A stretch of DNA of 64,000 bases, taken from the NCBI RefSeq assembly GCF_937863485.1, contig NZ_CALMFY010000215.1:1-64000 (forward strand), written 5' to 3'. Numbering within the stretch: position 1 is the stretch's first letter; each line of letters starts with the position of its first letter. Source of the stretch: an uncultured Nostoc sp. (GTDB taxonomy: Bacteria; Cyanobacteriota; Cyanobacteriia; Cyanobacteriales; Nostocaceae). Positions 48,720-55,095 of this stretch are shown here, one piece after another. The position numbers and the translations under genes were made by a program. The notes under the pieces are model-generated. The model saw only the letters and a program-made list of their open reading frames with translations, ran no database searches and was not told the DNA's origin.

Positions 48720-49256
48720 ATGGTTGCCCAGCTAGAAACTCCAAGTATCAATTCAACCCTTCCCTTACCATATCCAGTTGAAGGACTAGTGCAAGTTTTC
48801 ACTAGCTCCCATCGCAACTTTTTTACGAGCGTTATGGCTCAATCACTGAGAATAGCTGGACAAGGAACGCCAGTATTAATAGTGCAGTTCCTCAAAGGAG
48901 GTATTCGTCAAGGACATGATCGACCCATACAATTAGGGCAAAATTTAGATTGGATTCGCTGTGATTTGCCTCGTTGTATCGATACACCGCATTTAGAAGA
49001 TACGGAAAACCAAGCCTTACAAAAGCTGTGGCAGTATACACAACAGATAGTGTGTGAGAGTAAATATTCTCTCGTTGTCTTAGATGAGTTAAGTTTAGCG
49101 ATTAACTTTGGTTTAATTCCTGAAACTGAAGTTTTAGCGTTTCTGGTAAAACGCCCTCCCCAGGTCGATATCATTCTCACAGGGCCAGAGATGCCAAAAT
49201 CTCTCTTGGATGTAGCAGATCAAATTACAGAGATTCGCCGGAGTTATCGGCCCTAA
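48720..49256 (+). CDS. CobO-like P-loop-fold protein lacking the Walker A motif
   Basis: 178 residues from ATG 48720. The fold of ATP:cob(I)alamin adenosyltransferase CobO/BtuR is recognisable: VLIVQFLKGG, LVVLDELSLAINFGLI (Walker B region) and VDIILTGPEMPKSLLDVADQ with ITEIR. The Walker A position, normally GxGKGKTTAA, reads FTSSHRNFF, so it cannot bind ATP in the usual way. It may have a non-catalytic role or a new ligand. It lies 57 bp upstream of dcd on the same strand. The frame is open to a TTG at 48696. Confidence 0.82.
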   Translation: MVAQLETPSINSTLPLPYPVEGLVQVFTSSHRNFFTSVMAQSLRIAGQGTPVLIVQFLKGGIRQGHDRPIQLGQNLDWIRCDLPRCIDTPHLEDTENQALQKLWQYTQQIVCESKYSLVVLDELSLAINFGLIPETEVLAFLVKRPPQVDIILTGPEMPKSLLDVADQITEIRRSYRP

Positions 49257-49312
49257 ACAAAATACTCAGTTCACGATATTCTAGTAATTCGGTTTGAATT
49301 AGCTGTGAACTT

Positions 49313-49912
49313 GTGATTAAAAACGATATCTGGATTACTGAAATGGCTCAACAGGGTCTAATTTCGCCCTTTGAGCCAAGTTTAATCCGAAAAGTACAAA
49401 AAGATGAGTCTGTAGCGGTTCAACCTGTAATTAGCTACGGTTTGTCTTCTTATGGCTACGATATACGCCTTTCCTCGGCTGAGTTCCGCATTTTTCGTCA
49501 CATTCCCGGAACTGTAGTTGATCCCAAAAACTTTAATCCTCAGAATCTGGAGCCAACAGTACTGCATACAGATGCCAATGGCAGTTATTTTATTTTGCCT
49601 GCTCATTCCTATGGACTTGGGGTCGCTCTAGAAAAACTGGAGGTTCCTGAGAATATTACAGTAATTTGTATAGGTAAATCTACATATGCAAGGTGTGGTA
49701 TCATTGCAAATCTAACACCTGCTGAAGCTGCATGGCGGGGTCATCTAACTTTAGAATTTTCCAATTCTTCCAGCGCAGACTGTCGCATCTACGCTAATGA
49801 AGGCGTGGTGCAATTGCTATTTTTAGAAGGTGAACCTTGTGCTATCAGTTACGAAGCTCGTCAAGGTAAATATCAAGATCAACTAGAGATTGTAACGTTG
49901 GCTCGTGTTTAG
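49313..49912 (+). CDS. dcd: dCTP deaminase
   Basis: Dcd converts dCTP to dUTP, the main route to dUMP for thymidylate synthesis. The 199-residue product begins MIKNDIWITEMAQQGLISPF (GTG start, 49313) as the family does. It has ISYGLSSYGYDIRLS, YGLGVALEKLEVPENI, CIGKSTYARCG, and the catalytic Glu in RGHLTLEFSN. It lies 1.5 kb from thyX, the next enzyme but one of the pathway, on the opposite strand. Confidence 0.95.
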   Translation: MIKNDIWITEMAQQGLISPFEPSLIRKVQKDESVAVQPVISYGLSSYGYDIRLSSAEFRIFRHIPGTVVDPKNFNPQNLEPTVLHTDANGSYFILPAHSYGLGVALEKLEVPENITVICIGKSTYARCGIIANLTPAEAAWRGHLTLEFSNSSSADCRIYANEGVVQLLFLEGEPCAISYEARQGKYQDQLEIVTLARV

Positions 49913-49935
49913 ACTGAATGATATCTAAAAAAACT

Positions 49936-50328
49936 TTATACAAAAATAGAACTTAAATCTATTTTGGCAAGTCCGAGTCGGTTTGCAATTTGGGCGTACT
50001 CATTAACTAAATAGTAGAGATCAATAGTGAGAAGATCGTTTGATACATAGTTTATTTCAGAAAGAGTAAAGCTTTTCTTAATCAAAGTTTTGGGAGGTAA
50101 ACCAGGAAGCGAGAAAAAAAGACTTAAATTGTAAAAAGATCCGTCTAAAGAGTCAGAAACAGAACCGAGAAAGGAATAAATGCTCTTAAGTCCAGTACCG
50201 CCCTCAAACTGATAATTATTAATTCCTAGCTGATTACAGCTCTTTAACAGATCAATAATTTCACTTTTGTTTGAAAGTAAAAACTTCTGCTCTACACTGA
50301 TATTCATAAAATTTTGCGATTTCATCAA
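49936..50328 (-). CDS. Hypothetical protein
   Basis: 130 residues with normal protein composition: FLLSNKSEIIDLLKSCNQLG, an aromatic middle (GSFYNLSLFFSLPGLPPK) and the helical end VNEYAQIANRLGLAKIDLSS. Three ATG codons at the 5' end make the exact start uncertain. It is convergent with dcd and stands just downstream of the cassette repeat at 50390. No family recognised. Confidence 0.5.
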   Translation of the reverse strand: MMKSQNFMNISVEQKFLLSNKSEIIDLLKSCNQLGINNYQFEGGTGLKSIYSFLGSVSDSLDGSFYNLSLFFSLPGLPPKTLIKKSFTLSEINYVSNDLLTIDLYYLVNEYAQIANRLGLAKIDLSSIFV

Positions 50329-50389
50329 ATTTTGTCTTGATTGTAGCTTAAAAAATTTTAAAGTTTTAAACTTTAAATACTCAATTTGC

Positions 50390-50441
50390 TTAAGGTGCTA
50401 ATCTTGCCTTTCCTAGACGCTGCTTTTCATACCATTGTGCG
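50390..50441 (-). repeat. 52-bp direct repeat, duplicate of the thyX 3' end
   Basis: Identical in 51 of 52 positions to 51439-51490, the last 16 codons and stop of thyX. On the minus strand it would encode QWYEKQRLGKARLAP plus stop. It bounds the xisI-xisH block on the distal side. Confidence 0.92.
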
Positions 50442-50471
50442 TAGGCATAGACATCGCACAATCTCCAAAGC

Positions 50472-50804
50472 TCAATTGATCGCAAACTCTGTAAATTGGC
50501 GCATATAAGGAGAGTGAAACGCCAAAACGATATCTTCTTTTGGTATACCCAGTTCGAGGAGTTGTGTCGCAATGCCGACTTCGGTTCCATCATGCTGTAT
50601 CCAGATTTTACCATCTTTGATATCGAGATGTAGGCTGCATCCATGTGTTCGACGATTCCCGCGCCAGCCTGTATGTAGCAAGAGGTAGTGGTCACGTTCC
50701 GTATCTAGAATGGCTTGTGTTTCCATTTCCTCTGGTGATAAGCCTCTTTTTGCTCGTTCTAAAATTAACTGTTGAATGATTTGACGATACTGCTCTACAG
50801 CCAT
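50472..50804 (-). CDS. xisI: XisI family protein
   Basis: The 110-residue product matches XisI, one of two accessory factors needed with the XisF recombinase for excision of the fdxN element in Anabaena. Typical segments are YRQIIQQLILERAK, DTERDHYLLLHTGWRG, HLDIKDGKIWIQHDGTE and GIPKEDIVLAFH. It overlaps xisH by 10 bp. No XisF-type serine recombinase gene is in the window. XisH/XisI pairs are widespread in cyanobacteria away from any fdxN element, so the general role is not settled. Confidence 0.94.
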   Translation of the reverse strand: MAVEQYRQIIQQLILERAKRGLSPEEMETQAILDTERDHYLLLHTGWRGNRRTHGCSLHLDIKDGKIWIQHDGTEVGIATQLLELGIPKEDIVLAFHSPYMRQFTEFAIN

Positions 50805-51202
50805 TGGACAATAACCTCCTGTTTTTCATCGTAAACCAATAGCCGAATTTGAGTTCGTAAAATCACTGACCGGATAAAACGACGCTGAAAAAATGAGTTA
50901 TGAATTGATTCAGGCACTGCAAGATAAAGTTTGCGTTCCGGTTCCAATTCTTCGAGAGCAAATTGATAATTGATAAATTGTCCAAGAGCGGTGTGGAATT
51001 CTGATACACTTGATCGCCCAATAAAACTCTTAATTTCAACTGCAATTTTTTCGCCTGCTCGTTCGGCAGCTAACATTTCTGCTGCCAAATCTATTTCAAA
51101 ATCTACATCTCCAACGCTGATTTCGTAGGGATCGGCAGTAATTCTCCATCCTTCTTTCTCCAGAGCCATTCTAACTGCATCGTGAAAGCGGTCTTTAGCC
51201 AT
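50795..51202 (-). CDS. xisH: XisH family protein (PD-(D/E)XK-like)
   Basis: 135 residues: AKDRFHDAVRMALEKEGW, the central VDFEIDLAAE, then IAVEIKSFIG, FHTALGQFINYQFALEE and LYLAVPE. The Asp...Glu-x-Lys spacing (DFEID ... VEIKS) is that of PD-(D/E)XK nuclease-fold proteins, so a DNA-directed activity is possible. It is the first gene of the xisH-xisI unit. About 240 bp of non-coding or remnant sequence separate it from thyX. Confidence 0.94.
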   Translation of the reverse strand: MAKDRFHDAVRMALEKEGWRITADPYEISVGDVDFEIDLAAEMLAAERAGEKIAVEIKSFIGRSSVSEFHTALGQFINYQFALEELEPERKLYLAVPESIHNSFFQRRFIRSVILRTQIRLLVYDEKQEVIVQWL

Positions 51203-51438
51203 TCAGCTTTTTCTGAAAATTTATTAGGACACTTGACTGGTATCTCAATTTTATCCTCAGTCATTGGATCGCTCCTCACTCCTGCTACTGTTCCACTTCT
51301 GTCACTGCCAAACCCGTTTTCGGAGGGATTGTTTCCTTATCTAATATATTCAGCAGCGATCGCCCGAAATCAAACCCAAATTTCGGAACGCCTAAACACG
51401 AGGGGATAACAGTATAAAAAGGCTTATAAGCCAATATT
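51203..51438. other. Remnant sequence between xisH and thyX
   Basis: On the minus strand a short frame starts MTEDKIEIPVKCPNKFSEKA at about 51264 and runs out of frame into xisH. Before it another frame reads KFGFDFGRSLLNILDKETIP. They look like broken coding pieces carried within the cassette. No intact gene is present. Confidence 0.35.
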
Positions 51439-51490
51439 TTAAGGTGCTAATCTTGCCTTACCTAGACGCTGCTTTTCATACCATTGTGCG
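51439..51490 (-). repeat. 52-bp direct repeat at the thyX 3' end
   Basis: This copy is part of thyX (stop codon plus the last 16 codons). The partner lies at 50390-50441 with a single mismatch (51460 A versus 50411 T). The homology stops sharply at 51490/51491. Confidence 0.92.
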
Positions 51491-52161
51491 ATCGCAGGTG
51501 CCCAATCTTCAAAATGAGGCCACATCATTTCACATAACTTTTGAATTTCAAGTTGAGCATCTTTCTTATTTCTCAGGTCACAAAAATGCAAGAAAGACCT
51601 TAAATTGAAACTAACTACAAAATGCTGGCGATAATCAAAAGGTACTTTACCCCTTGCATGTTCTTCAGACATTCCAGCCTCAAAATCAGCTTTATATCGT
51701 TTAGCTGCTTCTAGACACCATTGCAAATCTGCTGTTCGTGCTAAGAGTGAATAGTGGTACTTTTTGCCTTGTCTATCAGTGTAATAACCAACGGGACGCA
51801 GGTAAAAAACATCTTCTATGTCTTTCTTACCTTCTACAACATCGGTAAATTGGTTGCCTGTATATCTAAAAGACTGGACATCAAATGATACGCCCACACG
51901 ATGAGTACGCGCCTGCTGCATCACACTGTGGGGAAAGTAGCCACAGTTGAAAACAATTTGGGGATGCTCTAGAGGCCCATAGTGTCCCCTCTCACCGGCT
52001 AAAAGTCGCTTAACAATAACTTCGCCGCTTTGTGACTCCGAGGGCCAAGAGTCACGCTCATCAAACACGAACCCATCAGTATAGTCCTGGTGCATCGCGG
52101 CATAAATCACCTGCTGCGGGTTTGGTGTTTTGGCAATAACCTCTACTCGAAATCGATGCAT
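51439..52161 (-). CDS. thyX: Flavin-dependent thymidylate synthase
   Basis: ThyX makes dTMP from dUMP with FAD, NADPH and methylene-tetrahydrofolate. The 240-residue product has the ThyX motif in ARTHRVGVSFDVQSFRYTG (R-x-H-R-x(3)-S), VKRLLAGERGHYGPLEHPQI, and FNLRSFLHFCDLR with the flavin-binding region. It is full length and ends AQWYEKQRLGKARLAP. Its last 52 bp are repeated 1,049 bp downstream, beyond xisH-xisI. dcd nearby supplies the same pathway. Confidence 0.96.
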   Translation of the reverse strand: MHRFRVEVIAKTPNPQQVIYAAMHQDYTDGFVFDERDSWPSESQSGEVIVKRLLAGERGHYGPLEHPQIVFNCGYFPHSVMQQARTHRVGVSFDVQSFRYTGNQFTDVVEGKKDIEDVFYLRPVGYYTDRQGKKYHYSLLARTADLQWCLEAAKRYKADFEAGMSEEHARGKVPFDYRQHFVVSFNLRSFLHFCDLRNKKDAQLEIQKLCEMMWPHFEDWAPAIAQWYEKQRLGKARLAP

Positions 52162-52317
52162 TAGTTTTTGGGAATGGATTTGTGACTAGAAAGTGCTTAC
52201 ACACAAGGAGCAGAGCCTGTTCGTTAAACATGGCTTTGAACTCGATTCATTATCATTATCTCTGGCTTGGACTTCTACTTGAGCAGATTCAGATACTTTA
52301 CAAATATTAATCTTCTT

Positions 52318-52335
52318 GTTACAGTTATTTACATA
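52318..52335 (+). promoter_or_regulatory. HLR1-like RpaB binding site upstream of the hli gene
   Basis: GTTACAGTTATTTACATA fits the cyanobacterial high-light regulatory element (two T/G-TTACA-WW direct repeats, 10 bp apart) with one mismatch. It ends 22 bp before the hli ATG. RpaB uses such sites to repress or activate light-stress genes. Confidence 0.6.
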
Positions 52336-52357
52336 AAGAGAAGACAGGGAAAAATCC

Positions 52358-52573
52358 ATGCGTACAAACACTGCTATAATTGACGACCAAGGCAAACTGA
52401 ACAACTTTGCGATCGAGCCAAGGGTTTATATAGATGAGCAAGGCGATCGCACAGGCTTCACTCCTTTTGCAGAACTGCTCAACGGTCGTTTAGCAATGAT
52501 TGGTTTTGTCTCTCTAATAGCATTAGAAGTATTCACAGGACACGGTATCGTTGGTGTTTTGACAAGCCTGTAA
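52358..52573 (+). CDS. High-light-inducible (HLIP/CAB-ELIP) protein
   Basis: A 71-residue thylakoid protein with one membrane helix carrying the chlorophyll-binding motif [20 protein letters not shown]. Members bind chlorophyll and carotenoid and protect photosystem assembly and nascent chlorophyll proteins. The N-terminal part (1-35) is polar and stromal. It stands alone, between thyX (divergent) and a strong palindromic terminator. The HLR1-like site upstream suggests light-stress control. Confidence 0.93.
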   Translation: MRTNTAIIDDQGKLNNFAIEPRVYIDEQGDRTGFTPFAELLNGRLAMIGFVSLIALEVFTGHGIVGVLTSL

Positions 52574-52602
52574 AAACTGATTCCTGTAATATAACTCTCA
52601 AC

Positions 52603-52642
52603 ATAAATTAAGAGACGGTAAATTTACCGTCTCTTAATTTAT
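52603..52642. terminator. Perfect 40-bp palindrome after the hli gene
   Basis: Each 20-base half is the exact reverse complement of the other, with AAATTAAGAGACGGTAAA in the left arm. It lies 30 bp after the hli stop and can fold into a long stem with T-rich flanks on either strand, so it can serve as a bidirectional terminator. The perfect symmetry is unusual. Confidence 0.75.
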
Positions 52643-52718
52643 GGAAAACTTAGTGGTAGAGTAAAATATACTGATAGCAAAAGCCGTTAGTTATCAGCGT
52701 AAAGTTATCAGGTAAATT

Positions 52719-53300
52719 ATGGCTTTAACTGCTTCAACTATGTTGCCGCTAGGCACAAAAGCACCAGATTTTGATCTACCGGAAGTAGTATCTGGAAAGG
52801 CAACTTCACTTTCCACCTTTGCAGATAAAAAAGTGCTGTTGGTAATGTTTATTTGTCGGCATTGCCCGTTTGTAAAGCACGTCCAAAAAGAATTAGCGCA
52901 GTTAGGAAAAGATTATTTTACAGGTGATTTAGCGATCGTTGCCATCAGTGCTAACGATGCAAAAAATTACCCAGATGATGCGCCAGAGTCGTTACAAGCA
53001 TTTGTTACAGAACAAGGGTTTAATTTTACATTATGCTACGACGAGAGCCAGGAAACGGCAAAGGCTTATACAGCAGCTTGCACACCAGACTTTTTTGTAT
53101 TTGATGACCAACGCCAACTTGTTTATCGGGGGCAATTAGACGATAGCCGTCCGAGTAATGGTAAACCTGTAACAGGCGCAGATTTACGCGCAGCCATTGA
53201 AGCAGCGCTGGCGGGTAAACCTGTTACAAGCGAGCAAAAGCCGAGTGTTGGTTGCAATATAAAATGGAAATCTGGAAACCAACCCAGTTATTTTGGTTGA
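52719..53300 (+). CDS. Thioredoxin-fold (AhpC/TSA-like) protein
   Basis: 193 residues with the peroxiredoxin-like start LGTKAPDFDLPEV and the active-site segment VMFICRHCPFVKHVQKELAQ, which keeps a CxxC pair as in thioredoxins (CRHC). The strands GDLAIVAISAND and PDFFVFDDQRQLVYRG complete the fold. A C-terminal Cys (PSVGCNIKW) is typical of this cyanobacterial family. It may be a thiol reductase or a peroxide-related redoxin; substrate unknown. It is soluble. Confidence 0.9.
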   Translation: MALTASTMLPLGTKAPDFDLPEVVSGKATSLSTFADKKVLLVMFICRHCPFVKHVQKELAQLGKDYFTGDLAIVAISANDAKNYPDDAPESLQAFVTEQGFNFTLCYDESQETAKAYTAACTPDFFVFDDQRQLVYRGQLDDSRPSNGKPVTGADLRAAIEAALAGKPVTSEQKPSVGCNIKWKSGNQPSYFG

Positions 53301-53307
53301 AAGAAAC

Positions 53308-53417
53308 TAGTACCGCAAGGCGGAAGTCATGCGTTCAAAAGTCAAAAGTCAAAATAAATACAGCGTGAGCGTTTCGTTGATTTGGAATGGGTAGCTTATT
53401 TATGCCGTACTGTACTA
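53308..53417 (-). mobile_element. 110-bp MITE family, copy 3 (inverted)
   Basis: On the minus strand it begins TAGTACAGTACGGCATAAAT and ends CCGCCTTGCGGTACTA. Its length equals that of the copies at 15169 and 40618. It starts seven bases after the thioredoxin-fold gene's stop. Two CTTTTGA units are retained. Confidence 0.82.
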
Positions 53418-53471
53418 GGTATTGGGTACTGGAAAATGTTTTTAGTCCCCAATCCCCAGTCCCCCTAACTA

Positions 53472-53984
53472 TCAGTGTTTAATTTCCAAATTAAGTATGT
53501 AGCATCCTAGTTGGACTTTTTCTGCCCACAATTCATATTCCAGACGCAAATGTTCTGGCAAGGGATGTCCGTTGAGAGTTAGGCTATTAGTAAAATTTCG
53601 TAAACGAATCGGATTGTTAGGTTGGAATGACTCAGTTGGCAACCAATAGCGACTAATGCCATAAACGCCCTGTTCCCAAAAGTGACGGTAACTCACTTGA
53701 GCGTTACCTTGCATAGTCATGATCACCCGGTAAGGGGAAATCTCCAGCCACAAAATTCTGGGACTGTTAGGGGCATAAGCTTTGCTCTTAGTTTGGGTAA
53801 GTGTGTCCTCTGGACTTACGACACTCTCTACTTCGCAGCTAATTAGGGGCGGTGCAGTTAATAGCAAATGGAATCTATTAGTATCCTTTTGATACAATGT
53901 CGCGGCAGTTTCCACAACAGACCAGATTGGTAGGTCAGTGGAAATAAGTGATAAGCACACGGGCTTGCGGTGATGGGTGAGCAT
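53472..53984 (-). CDS. Conserved-type hypothetical protein
   Basis: 170 residues of normal composition with Trp/Tyr-rich segments (RILWLEISPYRVIMTMQGNA, HFWEQGVYGISRYWLP) and an acidic end (RLEYELWAEKVQLGCYILNL). No signal peptide, membrane helix or known motif is visible. It is convergent with the thioredoxin-fold gene across the 110-bp MITE. I do not recognise the family. Confidence 0.68.
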   Translation of the reverse strand: MLTHHRKPVCLSLISTDLPIWSVVETAATLYQKDTNRFHLLLTAPPLISCEVESVVSPEDTLTQTKSKAYAPNSPRILWLEISPYRVIMTMQGNAQVSYRHFWEQGVYGISRYWLPTESFQPNNPIRLRNFTNSLTLNGHPLPEHLRLEYELWAEKVQLGCYILNLEIKH

Positions 53985-54400
53985 GGGAGCGATATAGGGC
54001 TAAAAGCTATTGAACAAAGTAAAATGAACACTCTAACTGTTTAATAGGTCACGGGTAAGAAACTAAATAGTAAAACAGGCTTAATATTAATGAATCAGCT
54101 GATTTGTCAAGCTACAAAAATTTGGATAGAAACAGGTAGAATGTCAGCTTAGATAGCAAAAACGGTATTTTTCTAGAGAAAGCTAATTCGTAAGTAAAGC
54201 TTGTAAATATTCTAAAGCTATAGCCTCAAAACAGTGGGAGTCGTTTTAGATGCTAAGAAACCTTATTGAGGGAGACTTACCGTAGATCGGAGTAAGTTTC
54301 ATACAGCAAAAAGCGATGGGACACTAGGCAGAAAGTCACTAACAGCGACAAATAAAGTCACTGATAAACTTTCGGTGTATTCAAAAGCCAGTGTATCCTA
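53985..54400. other. Intergenic region, AT-rich
   Basis: No gene, repeat or hairpin stands out in these 416 bp. It presumably holds the promoter of the divergent hypothetical gene at 53472-53984. Confidence 0.35.
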
Positions 54401-54748
54401 ATGTCGGCTTCTGTTATAACCGTAGAAGCTCACAAAGACCTTTCTCACAAGTTAATTATTCAGCAGCCCTTTTATTGGGCTATCCTTATAGGCTCGCATC
54501 TGGGGAGCATCCGAATGCAAAAATTTACTAAAATCGTTAAAAGTCAATTGCGAATGAAGCATACTCCAACTCTACAAGACGCTCTTGGGTTCGTGCAGCG
54601 TTGCGAAGAAAAGAATCGTAAAGTGTGTGTAATAGAACCCGCGAGCAGTAAAAAAACTAGAGCTAAATTTCCTTCCAAGAAACTGATACACAAAGGAATG
54701 GGAGCCAAAATTGAAACACTCATCTTCTCTGTACTCAATACTGCTTAA
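54401..54748 (+). CDS. Hypothetical protein, possibly shorter than the open frame
   Basis: The frame is open for 115 codons. The later part (from ATG 54554: MKHTPTLQDALGFVQRCEEK) is hydrophilic and basic with a plausible fold end ETLIFSVLNTA. The first 50 residues are less convincing. ATG 54515 or 54554 are alternative starts. No domain is recognised. Confidence 0.38.
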   Translation: MSASVITVEAHKDLSHKLIIQQPFYWAILIGSHLGSIRMQKFTKIVKSQLRMKHTPTLQDALGFVQRCEEKNRKVCVIEPASSKKTRAKFPSKKLIHKGMGAKIETLIFSVLNTA

Positions 54749-55095
54749 AGCTTAACCGAACCGGATTGACCCAACACCTGTTTGTTTAATGTTAAGAAAT
54801 ATTTCGTTAATAGCATCTATGACTAGTGACATGGATCACAAAGGAGAAAACGCGTTACATTTATTTACGATATCTTCAGTAGACCTTTATATATCTAACT
54901 CTGTTTCATCACTTTAGAAAACGAGAAATCAGATGCCATTTTTAATACAAGACAAGAAATGGGTTTGAGTTTTTATTTTCTAATACAATGCACAAAATTG
55001 TGGCTTTTTGACAAAAGCCACTTGTAAGAAGGATTCTAAATTATTCTCTCGCAATAGTGATGATAGAGCGCTAAACCTATCTAAAAGGAAATTGC
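54749..55095. other. Intergenic region upstream of the RND operon
   Basis: It is AT-rich, with no repeats and no gene. It should contain the promoter of the efflux pump genes; no TetR-type operator palindrome is evident. Confidence 0.35.

Noticed and set aside
50390-50695. 101-codon minus ORF ending in QWYEKQRLGKARLAP
   Set aside because: It is a shadow of xisI that runs into the duplicated thyX end; it has no independent coding evidence.
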